In this document: in pieces, positions 24,354-32,823 of the stretch | Position numbering within the stretch: the first letter of the stretch is position 1 | Layout: each line of letters begins with the position of its first letter | NCBI RefSeq assembly: GCF_003967075.1 | Contig: NZ_AP018664.1 | Span: 2,542,001 to 2,606,000 of the forward strand | Source: Sphingobium amiense | GTDB taxonomy: Bacteria > Pseudomonadota > Alphaproteobacteria > Sphingomonadales > Sphingomonadaceae | Direction: 5' to 3' | Length of the DNA: 64,000 nt | The notes under the pieces: model-generated | What the model saw: the letters and a program-made list of their open reading frames with translations, nothing else | The model's database searches: none | What the model was told of the DNA's origin: nothing | Program-made: the position numbers and the translations under genes

Positions 24354-27305
24354 TCACATCGTGATCTTCGCGCCCGCATACATATAGCGGCCGACGAAGC
24401 TGACCGGATAGTTGGCCGACGCGATGGACGGCTGCTGGTCGAACAGGTTGTTGACGCCCATGTAGAAGCGGAAGCGCTTGTCCACGTCATAGGCGACGTA
24501 GAGGTCATGCTGCCATTTTTCCTTATATTTGAGGTATTCGGGCGCGGCGATGTCCGGGTTGCCGGCCAGTTCCTCGCGCGTGTAGCGGTCGGTCTTGCTG
24601 AACCAGCTTATGCCGTAATTGACGGTCAGGGCATTCAGTTTCCACGTCACGTCGCCGGTGGCGTTCCACTTGGGATAATAGGCCTCGCCCCGGTCGATAT
24701 TGACGGTCGCGCCCGGCGTCGGGATGAACTCCAGCCGGTCGAGATAGCCGCCGACGATGCCGATGGCGAAGCTGCCGACCTTCGCCGTGTCGAACCCGTA
24801 GTTCAGTTTGAAGTCCGCGCCCGCCGTGCGGAAATTGGCGACATTCTGCGGCTGCACGAAATAGCTGCTGATATAGCCCGTGCCCTGCGCGCGCGTGATG
24901 TTCTGGCAATAGACATTGTCGAGCGTCGGCTGATCGACGCAGAGCTGCGCCAGTTCCTCGGCGGTCGGCGTGTTCACCGCATTTTTGAGCTTGATGTCAT
25001 ACCAGTCGAACGACGCGGTCAGGCCCGGAATGAAGCGGGGCCGCAGCACCACGCCTGCCGTCCAGGTCCGCGCCGTTTCCTCGCGCAGATTGCGGTTGCC
25101 GCCGGAAAAGCCCGGCAGGCTGACCGTCGCGGTCGGATCGTTTTCGGGGTTGAACGCGGCGATCTGCGCCGGAGAAAGCCCCGCCGCCGCCAGCGTCGCC
25201 TGACAGTTGGCGGCGCGATATTGTGTGCCGTTGGGCAGCGCGACGGGATCGCACGGATCGGTGATGAAGGAAAAGCCGCCGTTGCGCGGGGCGAACAGTT
25301 CCGTGATGTTGGGCGCGCGCACCGCTTCGGACCAGGTGCCGCGCAGCGTCAGGTCGGGGATCGGCGCATAGGTGCCGTCCACCTTCCACGTCGTCGTCTT
25401 GCCGATGGTCGAATAATCCGACAGGCGGATCGCCGCGCCGAAGCTCAGATTATAGGCGAAGGGCACTTCCTTGAGCACCGGCACGGAAAGCTCGCCGAAC
25501 ACTTCCTTGACGTCGAAGCTGCCGCTTTCGGGCAGTTGCAGCGAAAAGTCCTGAAGCGCCCCCTCCTGCAGCAACTGGTCGGGCACGAACCGGCTCTTTT
25601 CCTTGCGATATTCCGCGCCGATGGCGAAGCCGACCGGGCCGCCGGGCAGTTCGAAAAACTGGCCGAAGTCGCCGGAGATGGACCCCGACACGACATGCTG
25701 CTGCACCCGCGCGCGGTTCAGGATGTCGGCGTTCACCCAGTCGAGCGCCGCCTGATCGCGCACATTGTTGCCCAAAAGGTTGAGCGGACGGCATCCGCTG
25801 TTGGCGCCCGGCGTGAAGCTGCTCGCAGGAGCGTCATAATTGTCGGGATTGATGTTCGCCGTGGGATCGAGCGTGGATCGGCACACGATATTGCCGGTCG
25901 CCGGATCGCGCACCGCGTCGATCGCCGCCCAGTAACGGTCGCCGATGCGATAGTCGGTCAGCAGCACCTTCGACTTGGTCTGGCCGAAAGTATAGGACAG
26001 CTCATAGCTCGCATGGTCGGAAATGCGCCCCTCCGCCCCGCCGACGAAGCGCATCGTCTCGCGGTCGTTCCGTTCCCCGCGCACGCCAAGGTCGTAATTG
26101 TCGCGCGAGATGAACGCGCCCTGCGACGTGTCGGCCAGCCCTGCGAACCGGTCCTGCAGATAGGGATTGTCGGGCGACAGATAGGTGAAGAAATCGAACG
26201 AAGGCTGCGCCAGCGTGAAGGTGCGGTTCTTCACATATTTGGCCTCGACGAAGACCTTGAACGCATCACTGAAGTCGTAATGCGACAGAAGATTGAAATT
26301 ATGGACGCGATTATAGGCCTGAAGATCGCCCTGATAGCCCGCAAGCTGCGTGCTGTCCCCGCCCTGCGTCAGCCCGCCCGACGAAGGCAGCAGCCGCCCA
26401 CGATCGTAGACCTTGCCAGAGCCTGTGAAGTCGGGGATGCAGTCGCCATCGTTGATGCAGGCCAGCACGTCGAAGTCCACTGCGCCGTCCGGCGAACTGT
26501 CGGCATAACGCAGATTGTTGGTCGGCACGCGGTCGGGCCGGGTCGGATCGTCGGGAATGTCATTGGGATCGCGCACGATGCCATAGGAACCCAGTGGATT
26601 GCCGGTGCGGTAACGGTTCGCGCTGCTCAGGCGATCCTGATCGCGATATTCGTAGGACAGCGCGATATTGCCGCGCCCGTCGCTGAAATTCTTGCCATAG
26701 GTGATCGAACCGTAGCGCTGGCCCGCATCGCCCCGGCTGGAAATGCCCACCTGTCCGCTGGCCTTGAACCCGTCGAAATTCCGCATCAGACGGAAATTGA
26801 CCACGCCCGACACCCCGTCCGCGCCGTAAATGGCGGATGCGCCGCCGGTCAGCACGTCGACGCCCTCGATCAGGTCGTTGGGGATGGTGTTGATGTCGAC
26901 GGCGGCGGAACCGGAAATGCTCGACACATGGCGGCGGCCGTTCACCAGCACCAGCGTGCGGTTTTCGCCCAGCCCGCGCAGGTTGAGCAACTGAACGCCG
27001 ACCGCGCCGAAATCGGAATTGGACCCGGACGTCTGCGCCCCGCCGAAGGATGCGATGAGCGCCGGGTTCTGCCGCAGCGTATCGACCAGCTGGACGTTGC
27101 CCGCCTGCTCCAGATTCTCCGCCGTCACCGTGACGACCGGATTGGGGACATTATAATCGCTGCGCTGGATGCGGCTGCCGGTGACGACGATGGTGTCGCC
27201 CTCGTCGGCGGGCGCGGCGTCCTGCGCGAAGGCGGGCGCGAGGCAAAGCGTCGGGAGCGCGCTGGCCGCAAGCAGCCGGCGCGCCACAAGCGTGGTGCGA
27301 TTCAT
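24354..27305 (-). CDS. TonB-dependent outer-membrane receptor
   Basis: A 983-residue receptor: a signal peptide (LPTLCLAPAFAQ, cleavage near 28), then a TonB-box-like GDTIVVTGSRIQ. A plug domain (about 50-175) has LLNLRGLGENRTLVLVNGRRH and GGASAIYGADGVSGVVNF. A 22-strand-type barrel follows, ending AGAKITM with a hydrophobic terminal strand. This subclass, with the DTIVVTGSRI start and long loops, is abundant in sphingomonads and is often used for peptides or glycans. The substrate is not predictable. The flanking gene is a CitE-like lyase. Four Cys in the region 470-530 and others may form loop disulfides. Confidence 0.93.
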   Translation of the reverse strand: MNRTTLVARRLLAASALPTLCLAPAFAQDAAPADEGDTIVVTGSRIQRSDYNVPNPVVTVTAENLEQAGNVQLVDTLRQNPALIASFGGAQTSGSNSDFGAVGVQLLNLRGLGENRTLVLVNGRRHVSSISGSAAVDINTIPNDLIEGVDVLTGGASAIYGADGVSGVVNFRLMRNFDGFKASGQVGISSRGDAGQRYGSITYGKNFSDGRGNIALSYEYRDQDRLSSANRYRTGNPLGSYGIVRDPNDIPDDPTRPDRVPTNNLRYADSSPDGAVDFDVLACINDGDCIPDFTGSGKVYDRGRLLPSSGGLTQGGDSTQLAGYQGDLQAYNRVHNFNLLSHYDFSDAFKVFVEAKYVKNRTFTLAQPSFDFFTYLSPDNPYLQDRFAGLADTSQGAFISRDNYDLGVRGERNDRETMRFVGGAEGRISDHASYELSYTFGQTKSKVLLTDYRIGDRYWAAIDAVRDPATGNIVCRSTLDPTANINPDNYDAPASSFTPGANSGCRPLNLLGNNVRDQAALDWVNADILNRARVQQHVVSGSISGDFGQFFELPGGPVGFAIGAEYRKEKSRFVPDQLLQEGALQDFSLQLPESGSFDVKEVFGELSVPVLKEVPFAYNLSFGAAIRLSDYSTIGKTTTWKVDGTYAPIPDLTLRGTWSEAVRAPNITELFAPRNGGFSFITDPCDPVALPNGTQYRAANCQATLAAAGLSPAQIAAFNPENDPTATVSLPGFSGGNRNLREETARTWTAGVVLRPRFIPGLTASFDWYDIKLKNAVNTPTAEELAQLCVDQPTLDNVYCQNITRAQGTGYISSYFVQPQNVANFRTAGADFKLNYGFDTAKVGSFAIGIVGGYLDRLEFIPTPGATVNIDRGEAYYPKWNATGDVTWKLNALTVNYGISWFSKTDRYTREELAGNPDIAAPEYLKYKEKWQHDLYVAYDVDKRFRFYMGVNNLFDQQPSIASANYPVSFVGRYMYAGAKITM

Positions 27306-27461
27306 GATAAGACCCTTTTTTCACCGGAGTTCGGGGGAAGAACTCGATGGGGAGAAAACGCCAAAAGGGTCAGATGGGATCAACCCGGCAGCGATGAGCC
27401 GAGCCGGAAAGGGCGCTTTTCAGCCAACGCTGTCACCTGCATGCAACACTTGGCTCTGCGG

Positions 27462-28274
27462 TCATCCCACCGCATCCGCCCGCGCGATCAGCGCTCTGGC
27501 CTCCTCCACATGCATCGTCTCGATCATCCGTCCCTCGAAGCGTTCCGCCCCGCCGGTCGCCGCTTCGATCAGCCGCCGCGCGTCCGCCACCGCCTGTGCG
27601 TCCGGGCCGAAAATCTGATTGGCGACCGGGATCTGCCCCGGATGGATCAGCGTCTTGCCGTCGAAGCCCAGCGCATGCCCCTCCGCGCATTCCACTTCCA
27701 GCCCGGTCTCGTCGTCCAGCCGGTTGAACACCCCGTCGAACACCGCGATGCCCGCCGCCCGTGCCGCCAGCACCACCGCCTGCATCGCATAAGACAGCCC
27801 CGCCCGGTCGGCAGACGGCGGGATGCCAAGGTCGCGGCGCAAATCGTTATTGCCCATGAACAGCCCCGCGCAACCTTCCTCCGCGGCGATGGCAGGCGCG
27901 GCCAGCACGCCGCGCGCGCTTTCGATCATCGCGATCACGGGCTTCCCCGTCACCGCGAACACGTCCTTCACCTGCCCCGCCCGCTCCACCTTGGGCAGCA
28001 CCACATAGTCCGCCGCGCTGCCCTTCACCGCCACCATCTCGGTCCCGTGGCTCGGCGCGTCCTCGGCATTGATGCGCACTGCGGCGATCCGCCCGCCAAA
28101 GCCTTCGCCCAGCGCCTCGACCGCGCCGTCCAGCGCCGCCTGCTTGGCATGGGGCGGCACGGCGTCCTCCAGGTCCAGGATCACCATGTCGCACGGCAGG
28201 CTCCGCGCCTTGGCGATAGCGCGCGGGTTGGACGCGGGCAGGAACAGCAGCGAACGGGCATGGCGCAGCAGCAT
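27462..28274 (-). CDS. HpcH/HpaI (CitE-like) CoA-ester lyase
   Basis: A 270-residue TIM-barrel lyase of the citrate lyase beta-subunit/malyl-CoA lyase type: HARSLLFLPASNPRAIAKA, ILDLEDAVPPHAK (metal-ligand Asp/Glu), PKVERAGQV, IAMIESARGVLAAPAIA, DGVFNRLDDETGLEVEC, GFDGKTLIHPGQI. Stand-alone CitE-like proteins of this length act as thioesterases or lyases on malyl- or citramalyl-CoA-type esters; no alpha or gamma citrate lyase subunits are nearby. The ATG at 28274 follows ggag. It sits upstream of the TonB receptor with a 156-bp gap. Confidence 0.9.
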   Translation of the reverse strand: MLLRHARSLLFLPASNPRAIAKARSLPCDMVILDLEDAVPPHAKQAALDGAVEALGEGFGGRIAAVRINAEDAPSHGTEMVAVKGSAADYVVLPKVERAGQVKDVFAVTGKPVIAMIESARGVLAAPAIAAEEGCAGLFMGNNDLRRDLGIPPSADRAGLSYAMQAVVLAARAAGIAVFDGVFNRLDDETGLEVECAEGHALGFDGKTLIHPGQIPVANQIFGPDAQAVADARRLIEAATGGAERFEGRMIETMHVEEARALIARADAVG

Positions 28275-28525
28275 GGCGTATCTCCAGATCGGGTTGCCCC
28301 CCTCTAGGGCGGGCCGGCATTCAGATGATGGTGTGACGAAAATGGTGGCTTTTTGAGACCCGGAGCGCAGCGTACTAAAAGTACGTGAGCACCGGAAGCT
28401 CGGAAAGCCGCCATTTGCAGTCCGCCAGGGCTGAATGTCGATCCGCCCTTAGCCCATCGCGCCCGCAGGAAAAGCCCCTCCTCGCATCTGTCCTACCCGC
28501 CCGCGCTTCTGGCAGCCTCGCCCGC

Positions 28526-29050
28526 ATGACAGACAGCGATCCCCTCCTCTTCACCCCCGTGACCCACCTGCGCCGCGCGCGCGGCTGGACGACGGAGGCG
28601 CAGCGCGCCTTCATCGCCATGCTCGCGCGCTGCGGCGTCATCGCCCATGCGGCGCGCAGCGTCGGCCTTTCGGCCCGTTCGGCCTATCATCTGCGGCAGA
28701 AGGCGGGGGCGGAAAGCTTCGCGGCCGCGTGGGACTGGGCGCTGGAAATGGGCCTTGAAGAAAGCCGGGACCGCGCGCTCGCGCTCGCCCGCCAAAAGCG
28801 CGTCCGCCCGATGATGCGCCGGGGGCAGCGCATCGGCACGCGCACCGACACCGACCTGCGCCTGCTCTATGCCGCGATGCGCGCGCTCGGCGCGGACCGG
28901 AATGGCCAGCACGCCGCCATGCCCCATCGCCAGCGCATCGCCCTGCGCGAGCTTCTCCACCATCTGCTCGACGCCGGGCCGTTCGCATCGGACGAATGGG
29001 CGCTGCTCCGCCCCGCGCTCGCGGCCGCCATCGGAGCGGCGGACGGGTAA
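28526..29050 (+). CDS. hypothetical protein with a helix-turn-helix-like segment
   Basis: A 174-residue protein, no named family recognised. The region 25-60 (QRAFIAMLARCGVIAHAARSVGLSARSAYHLRQK) looks like a DNA-binding helix-turn-helix of the terminase-small-subunit or transposase type. The rest is helical, Arg-rich, with DLRLLYAAMRALGADR. No Shine-Dalgarno is obvious before the ATG at 28526, and the frame is open to 28385. It stands alone between a CitE-like lyase and the DUF885 gene, diverging from the former. Confidence 0.7.
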   Translation: MTDSDPLLFTPVTHLRRARGWTTEAQRAFIAMLARCGVIAHAARSVGLSARSAYHLRQKAGAESFAAAWDWALEMGLEESRDRALALARQKRVRPMMRRGQRIGTRTDTDLRLLYAAMRALGADRNGQHAAMPHRQRIALRELLHHLLDAGPFASDEWALLRPALAAAIGAADG

Positions 29051-29086
29051 CAATCTGTCGGCGATAGGAAATAGTCTGTCAAAACT

Positions 29087-29110
29087 TGCGGGAAATATGC
29101 GAAGCTAAGG
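29087..29110 (+). promoter_or_regulatory. 24-bp element shared with the APC permease leader
   Basis: The run containing gggaaatatgcgaagctaag is identical at 50991-51014. It lies 28-51 bp upstream of the DUF885 start, just before the ribosome site. Its role (promoter, operator or leader) is unknown. Confidence 0.6.
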
Positions 29111-29137
29111 AGGAAAAGACACAGACGGAGCCGCTCC

Positions 29138-30958
29138 ATGACCGCCACCCGCCGCGACTTCCTGATCGCCGGTTCCTCCGCCCTCGCGCTCACCGCCCTG
29201 CCCGCCCGCGCCGCGCAGGGGCCGGATGCCGCCGCGCAGGCGACGCTCGCCGACATGGCGGAACAGATGCTCGCCGACGCACCCGAAAGCGCCAGCGGCC
29301 TGGGGCTGGACACCGGCCCCCGCGCCGCGCTCAAATCGCGCCTCGGCGACAAAAGCCCCGCCGGGCAGGCACTTGTCGCCGCCCATGTAAAGGACCGCCT
29401 CGCAAAGCTGCGCGCCATCGACCGCGCCGCCCTTTCCCCGGCCACCCGCACCGATGTGGACGTGACGCTCGCCGCGCATGAACTGGCGGCGGCGGGCTTC
29501 GCCTTCCCCTTCGGCGACATGGCGATGATGAACAGCAACTGGTCCTACCGCAACAGCCCCTATGCCGTCGCGCAGAATACCGGCAGCTTCGTCGAAACGC
29601 CCGACTTCCTCGACAGCAACCATGCGATCGGGACGGTCGCCGATGCCGACGCTTACCTCGCCCGCCTCGACGCCTATGCCGCCAATCTTGCGGGAGAGAC
29701 CGAGCGCCTCCGCCATGACGCAGGCATCGGCGTCACCGCCCCCGCCTTCCTCCTCGACAAGACGCTGCGCCAGATGACCGCCGTTCAGGCCCAGCCCGTC
29801 GAGCAATGGGTGCCCGTCGCATCCCTCGTCCGCCGCACGAAGGACGTGCCCGGCGGTTACGCCGCCAGAGCCGCCGCCATCGTGCGCGAAAAGGTCGCAC
29901 CCGCCCTCGCGGCCCAGATCGCCGAACTCCAGCGCCAGCGCGCCGCCGCGACCATGGACGCGGGCGTGTGGAAGCTGCCCCAAGGCGAGGATTATTACGC
30001 ATGGGCGCTTCAGGCAGGCACCACCACTCGCATGACCCCGGACGAGGTGCACCGCCTCGGCCTCGACCAGCTCGCCGCGCTGGAAGGGCAGATGGACGCC
30101 CTGCTCAAAGGCCTCGGCATGACCAAGGGCACGGTCGGCGAACGCATGACCGCCATGGGCAAAGACCCGCGCTACCTCTTTCCCAATGACGATACGGGCC
30201 GCGCCCAGATCCTCGCCTATATCGACGGGCGCCTGACCGATATCCGCACCCGCCTCCCCCGCGCCTTCGCGACGCTGGTTCCGGCAAAGCTGATCGTCAA
30301 GCGCGTTCCGGTGGAGATCGAGGCGGGCGCGCCGGGCGCCTATGCCGGCGCGGGCACGATCGACGGATCGGTCCCCGGCAACTATTATATCAACCTGCGC
30401 GATACGGGCATCTGGCCGCGCTATTCGCTGCCGACCCTCTGCTATCATGAGGGGATACCCGGCCATATCTGGCAGGGCGAATATACCTACCGGCTGCCGC
30501 TCATCCGCTCGCTCCTCGCCTTCAACGCCTATTCGGAAGGCTGGGCGCTCTACGCCGAACAGCTCGGCGACGAACTGGGCGCTTATGAAGGCGATCCCGC
30601 CGGGCGGCTCGGCTATCTCCAGTCCATCGCCTATCGCTGCTGCCGCCTCGTGGTCGACACCGGCCTCCACGCGAAACGCTGGACCCGCGAACAGGCGATC
30701 CACTGGTTCGCCACCACCAACGGCTCCAGCGTCGAGGATGTGCAGGGCGAGGTGGACCGCTACTGCGCGTGGCCGGGTCAGGCCTGCGGCTACAAGGTCG
30801 GCCACGGCGAAATCGTGCGGCTTCGCGGGGCGGCGCAGAAGGCGCTCGGCGACCGCTTCGACTTCCGCCTGTTCAATGACATGGTGGTGAAAGGCGGCGG
30901 CGTCCCGATGACCGTCCTGGCCGCCAATGTGGACGCGTGGATGAAAGGGCGGGCGTAA
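29138..30958 (+). CDS. Tat-exported DUF885 metallopeptidase-like protein
   Basis: A 606-residue DUF885 protein. The start MTATRRDFLIAGSSALALTALPARA is a classical twin-arginine signal (RRDFLIAG), with cleavage near 26. The zinc motif HEGIPGH is at 437-443, with the downstream glutamate in AYSEGWALYAEQL, and DEVHRLGLDQ in the middle. DUF885 members are predicted periplasmic dipeptidyl carboxypeptidase-like enzymes. The ATG at 29138 follows acggag. It shares a 24-bp upstream element with the amino-acid permease at 51040, suggesting joint control of peptide breakdown and uptake. Confidence 0.9.
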   Translation: MTATRRDFLIAGSSALALTALPARAAQGPDAAAQATLADMAEQMLADAPESASGLGLDTGPRAALKSRLGDKSPAGQALVAAHVKDRLAKLRAIDRAALSPATRTDVDVTLAAHELAAAGFAFPFGDMAMMNSNWSYRNSPYAVAQNTGSFVETPDFLDSNHAIGTVADADAYLARLDAYAANLAGETERLRHDAGIGVTAPAFLLDKTLRQMTAVQAQPVEQWVPVASLVRRTKDVPGGYAARAAAIVREKVAPALAAQIAELQRQRAAATMDAGVWKLPQGEDYYAWALQAGTTTRMTPDEVHRLGLDQLAALEGQMDALLKGLGMTKGTVGERMTAMGKDPRYLFPNDDTGRAQILAYIDGRLTDIRTRLPRAFATLVPAKLIVKRVPVEIEAGAPGAYAGAGTIDGSVPGNYYINLRDTGIWPRYSLPTLCYHEGIPGHIWQGEYTYRLPLIRSLLAFNAYSEGWALYAEQLGDELGAYEGDPAGRLGYLQSIAYRCCRLVVDTGLHAKRWTREQAIHWFATTNGSSVEDVQGEVDRYCAWPGQACGYKVGHGEIVRLRGAAQKALGDRFDFRLFNDMVVKGGGVPMTVLAANVDAWMKGRA

Positions 30959-30968
30959 CCACGCTCAC

Positions 30969-31001
30969 GTCACCCCGGCCCTGAGCCGGGGTCGCGCTGC
31001 C
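30969..31001 (+). repeat. REP-like palindrome, family B, copy 2 (left end of GIY-YIG cassette)
   Basis: gtca, stem ccccggc/gccgggg with loop cctga, tail gtcgcgctgc. It ends 2 bp before the GIY-YIG stop codon and points inward. Its inverted partner is 31310-31341. Confidence 0.9.
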
Positions 31002-31003
31002 TT

Positions 31004-31294
31004 TCAGGCCAACGTCTCGGACAGATCGCGCCATTCAGGATTGACCCGCTCGATCAGGTCGAACTTCCACTCGCGCCGCCACCGCTTCACCCGTTTTTCC
31101 TGCTCGATACAGGCCCGTATGTCCTCGCCCCGTTCCGCCCAGACCAGCCGCCGCAATCCATAACGCGCGCAAAAGTCCGATCCGGCGCCACTGCGATGCT
31201 GGTAAATGCGGGCGGCAATGTCAGCAGTGACCCCGACATACATCGTCCCCCGGTAGCGGTCTGCCATGATATAGACCCAGCCGCCCTGTCCCAT
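31004..31294 (-). CDS. small GIY-YIG nuclease-family protein inside a REP pair
   Basis: A 96-residue single-domain GIY-YIG protein: GGWVYIMADRYRGTMYVGVT (5-24) holds the two core strands, with the conserved Arg in DIAARIYQHRSG. The metal-binding Glu is probably in IEQEKRVKRWRR, and the Asn in ERVNPEWRDL. All core residues are present, so nuclease function is possible. No clear Shine-Dalgarno precedes the start. The gene fills the space between two inverted REP-like palindromes (30969-31001 and 31310-31341) almost exactly. There is no DNA-binding extension, so any target choice would come from the hairpin or a partner. Confidence 0.92.
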   Translation of the reverse strand: MGQGGWVYIMADRYRGTMYVGVTADIAARIYQHRSGAGSDFCARYGLRRLVWAERGEDIRACIEQEKRVKRWRREWKFDLIERVNPEWRDLSETLA

Positions 31295-31309
31295 CGCCGC
31301 AGCTTCAAA

Positions 31310-31341
31310 GAAGCGAGACCCCGGGTCAAGCCCGGGGTGAC
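31310..31341 (-). repeat. REP-like palindrome, family B, copy 3 (right end of GIY-YIG cassette)
   Basis: Read on the minus strand: gtca, stem ccccggg/cccgggg with loop cttga, tail tctcgcttc. It points inward, 15 bp from the GIY-YIG start codon. Stem pair 11/17 is g-c here and c-g in copy 2. Confidence 0.9.
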
Positions 31342-31395
31342 GGACAATTCAGGTGGTCGAACAGCAAGGGAGATAGCACGCTTGCCCCTCCATTC

Positions 31396-31427
31396 GTCAC
31401 CCCGGCCCTGAGCCGGGGTCCCGCTTC
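31396..31427 (+). repeat. REP-like palindrome, family B, copy 4
   Basis: gtca, stem ccccggc/gccgggg, loop cctga, tail cccgcttc. A single copy 54 bp to the right of copy 3, pointing away from it and towards the ferredoxin reductase terminator. Confidence 0.88.
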
Positions 31428-31439
31428 GACTTGTGCCAC

Positions 31440-31470
31440 AAAAAAGGCCGGAGGATCACACCTCCGGCCT
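31440..31470 (-). terminator. intrinsic terminator of the ferredoxin reductase gene
   Basis: Minus strand: a 10-bp perfect stem aggccggagg/cctccggcct with a 6-nt loop, followed by at least five T; 23 bp after the stop. Confidence 0.95.
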
Positions 31471-31493
31471 TTCCTATCCCCGCGTCGTCAGGC

Positions 31494-32315
31494 TTAACCC
31501 ACGAACGCTCTTTCGATCACAAACTGTCCCGGCGCGGCGTTGCTGCCTTCGGTGAAGCCTTCGGCCTCGAAGAACGCCGCGAACTGCTTGATCATCTCCA
31601 TGCTGCCGCACATCATGATCCGGTCGGTTTCGGGGTCGAACTTCGCCGCGCCCGGAATGCCTTCGAACAGCGCGCCGCTCTCGACCAGCGCGTCGATGCG
31701 CTGCGTGTTGCCCTCGAACGGTTCGCGCGTCACGGTCGGCACATAATGGAACTGCGCGGGCGCCTGTTCGGACACCAGCGGATCTTCCGCCCATTTGCCC
31801 TCCAGCTCGTCGCGGAAGGCAAGGTCGCTCACCCGGCGCACCGAATGGACGATCACCACCTGCTCGTAAAACTCATACACGTCCGGGTCGCGCGACAGGC
31901 TGAGGAAGGGCGCAAGGCCCGTGCCGGTCGACAGCATGAACAGCCGCCTGCCCGGCAGCAGAGCGTCGGTGACGAGCGTGCCGGTCGGCTTGCGGCCGAG
32001 ATAGATCTGGTCGCCCGGCTGGATGAGTTGCAGCTTCGACGTCAGCGGCCCGTCCTGCACCTTGATCGACAGGAACTCGATCTCCTCGTCCCAGCTCGGG
32101 CTGGCGACCGAATAGGCGCGCAGCAGCGGCTTGCCGTTGTCGCCGGGCAGGCCGATCATCACGAACTCGCCCGACCGGAAGCGGAAGCTGGCGGGCCGCG
32201 TGATGCGGAAGCTGAACAGATGCTCGTTCCAGTGCCGGACCGACAGCACGGTCTCCACGGAAAGCGCGCCGGTCGGTTCCAGAGCCGGCTTGTCGGTCGT
32301 CACGTCGGTCAACAA
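31494..32315 (-). CDS. fpr: ferredoxin/flavodoxin--NADP+ reductase
   Basis: A 273-residue FAD-dependent reductase of the bacterial Fpr type. The FAD motif is LLRAYSVASPSWDEEIEFLSIKVQDGPLTSKLQ (about 64-96). The NADP part is MLSTGTGLAPFLSLSRDPDVYEFYEQVVIVH, and MMCGSMEMIKQ comes near the end. The last residues are IERAFVG. It transfers electrons between NADPH and ferredoxin or flavodoxin in the cytoplasm. The start appears to be TTG (tandem TTG codons at 32315 and 32312) after aagga; a GTG at 32303 is the alternative. A strong terminator follows. Confidence 0.93.
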   Translation of the reverse strand: MLTDVTTDKPALEPTGALSVETVLSVRHWNEHLFSFRITRPASFRFRSGEFVMIGLPGDNGKPLLRAYSVASPSWDEEIEFLSIKVQDGPLTSKLQLIQPGDQIYLGRKPTGTLVTDALLPGRRLFMLSTGTGLAPFLSLSRDPDVYEFYEQVVIVHSVRRVSDLAFRDELEGKWAEDPLVSEQAPAQFHYVPTVTREPFEGNTQRIDALVESGALFEGIPGAAKFDPETDRIMMCGSMEMIKQFAAFFEAEGFTEGSNAAPGQFVIERAFVG

Positions 32316-32445
32316 AGTCGTCCTTGCGTTTCAGTCTGGCCGCGCGCAGCCAGTTGCGGATCGTTCGCAATAATGATGATGTCCGCGAATTGGCCGGTTC
32401 GCGCCGCCAAGGCAAGGCCAAAAAATCTTTGCGTCGCTAAACCTG

Positions 32446-32757
32446 TCAGCCGAACAGGCCCTTGGCGATGCTGCCCAGCTCATTGAGCGGATTGCCGTCG
32501 CCGTCCCGGTCGAACATCCCGCCCAACTGGCCGAGCAGCCCTTCCGGCCCGGTGAGGTTGCCGAGCAGTCCCTGAAGCGCGTCCGCCGACACGCCATGTT
32601 CCGCCGCCACTTCGGCGAGTGCGGCGACGCTGGTTTCGCCCGAGCCGATCTTCGCCGCGATCTCGCTCATCAGCGCCTGCATCTGCGCCGGCTCGAGGCC
32701 CACCTGCGCCGCCACCGCTTCAAGGCCACCCAGCTTCCCGATCAGATCGTCGAACAT
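32446..32757 (-). CDS. small helical protein (DUF937/YidB-like)
   Basis: A 103-residue acidic, Gly-rich protein: MFDDLIGKLGGLEAVAAQVGLEPAQMQALMSEI, then repeated short helices with LLGNL, LLGQLGGMF. A calcium-loop-like DRDGDGNPLNEL lies near the C-terminus. This pattern resembles DUF937/YidB-type proteins, whose function is unknown. The Asp-x-Asp-x-Asp-Gly run could bind calcium, but the Glu is one place off a canonical EF-hand. gggag precedes the ATG. Confidence 0.72.
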   Translation of the reverse strand: MFDDLIGKLGGLEAVAAQVGLEPAQMQALMSEIAAKIGSGETSVAALAEVAAEHGVSADALQGLLGNLTGPEGLLGQLGGMFDRDGDGNPLNELGSIAKGLFG

Positions 32758-32823
32758 GCGCCGTCACTCCCTGTCACCGGCGCGCAGGATAGCAGTCCAG
32801 CCTCCTCCCCCGCAAGCGAAGGA

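Noticed and set aside
24507..28307. A 1266-codon open frame on the plus strand, antisense to the first TonB receptor and the CitE-like lyase
   Set aside because: Its protein is His/Arg/Ala-rich without motifs. Long open antisense frames are expected in high-GC codon-biased DNA, and the minus-strand genes are clearly real.
30969..31427. A CRISPR-like array (several similar palindromes close together)
   Set aside because: Copies are in mixed orientation, unequally spaced and separated by a gene; there are no regular spacers.
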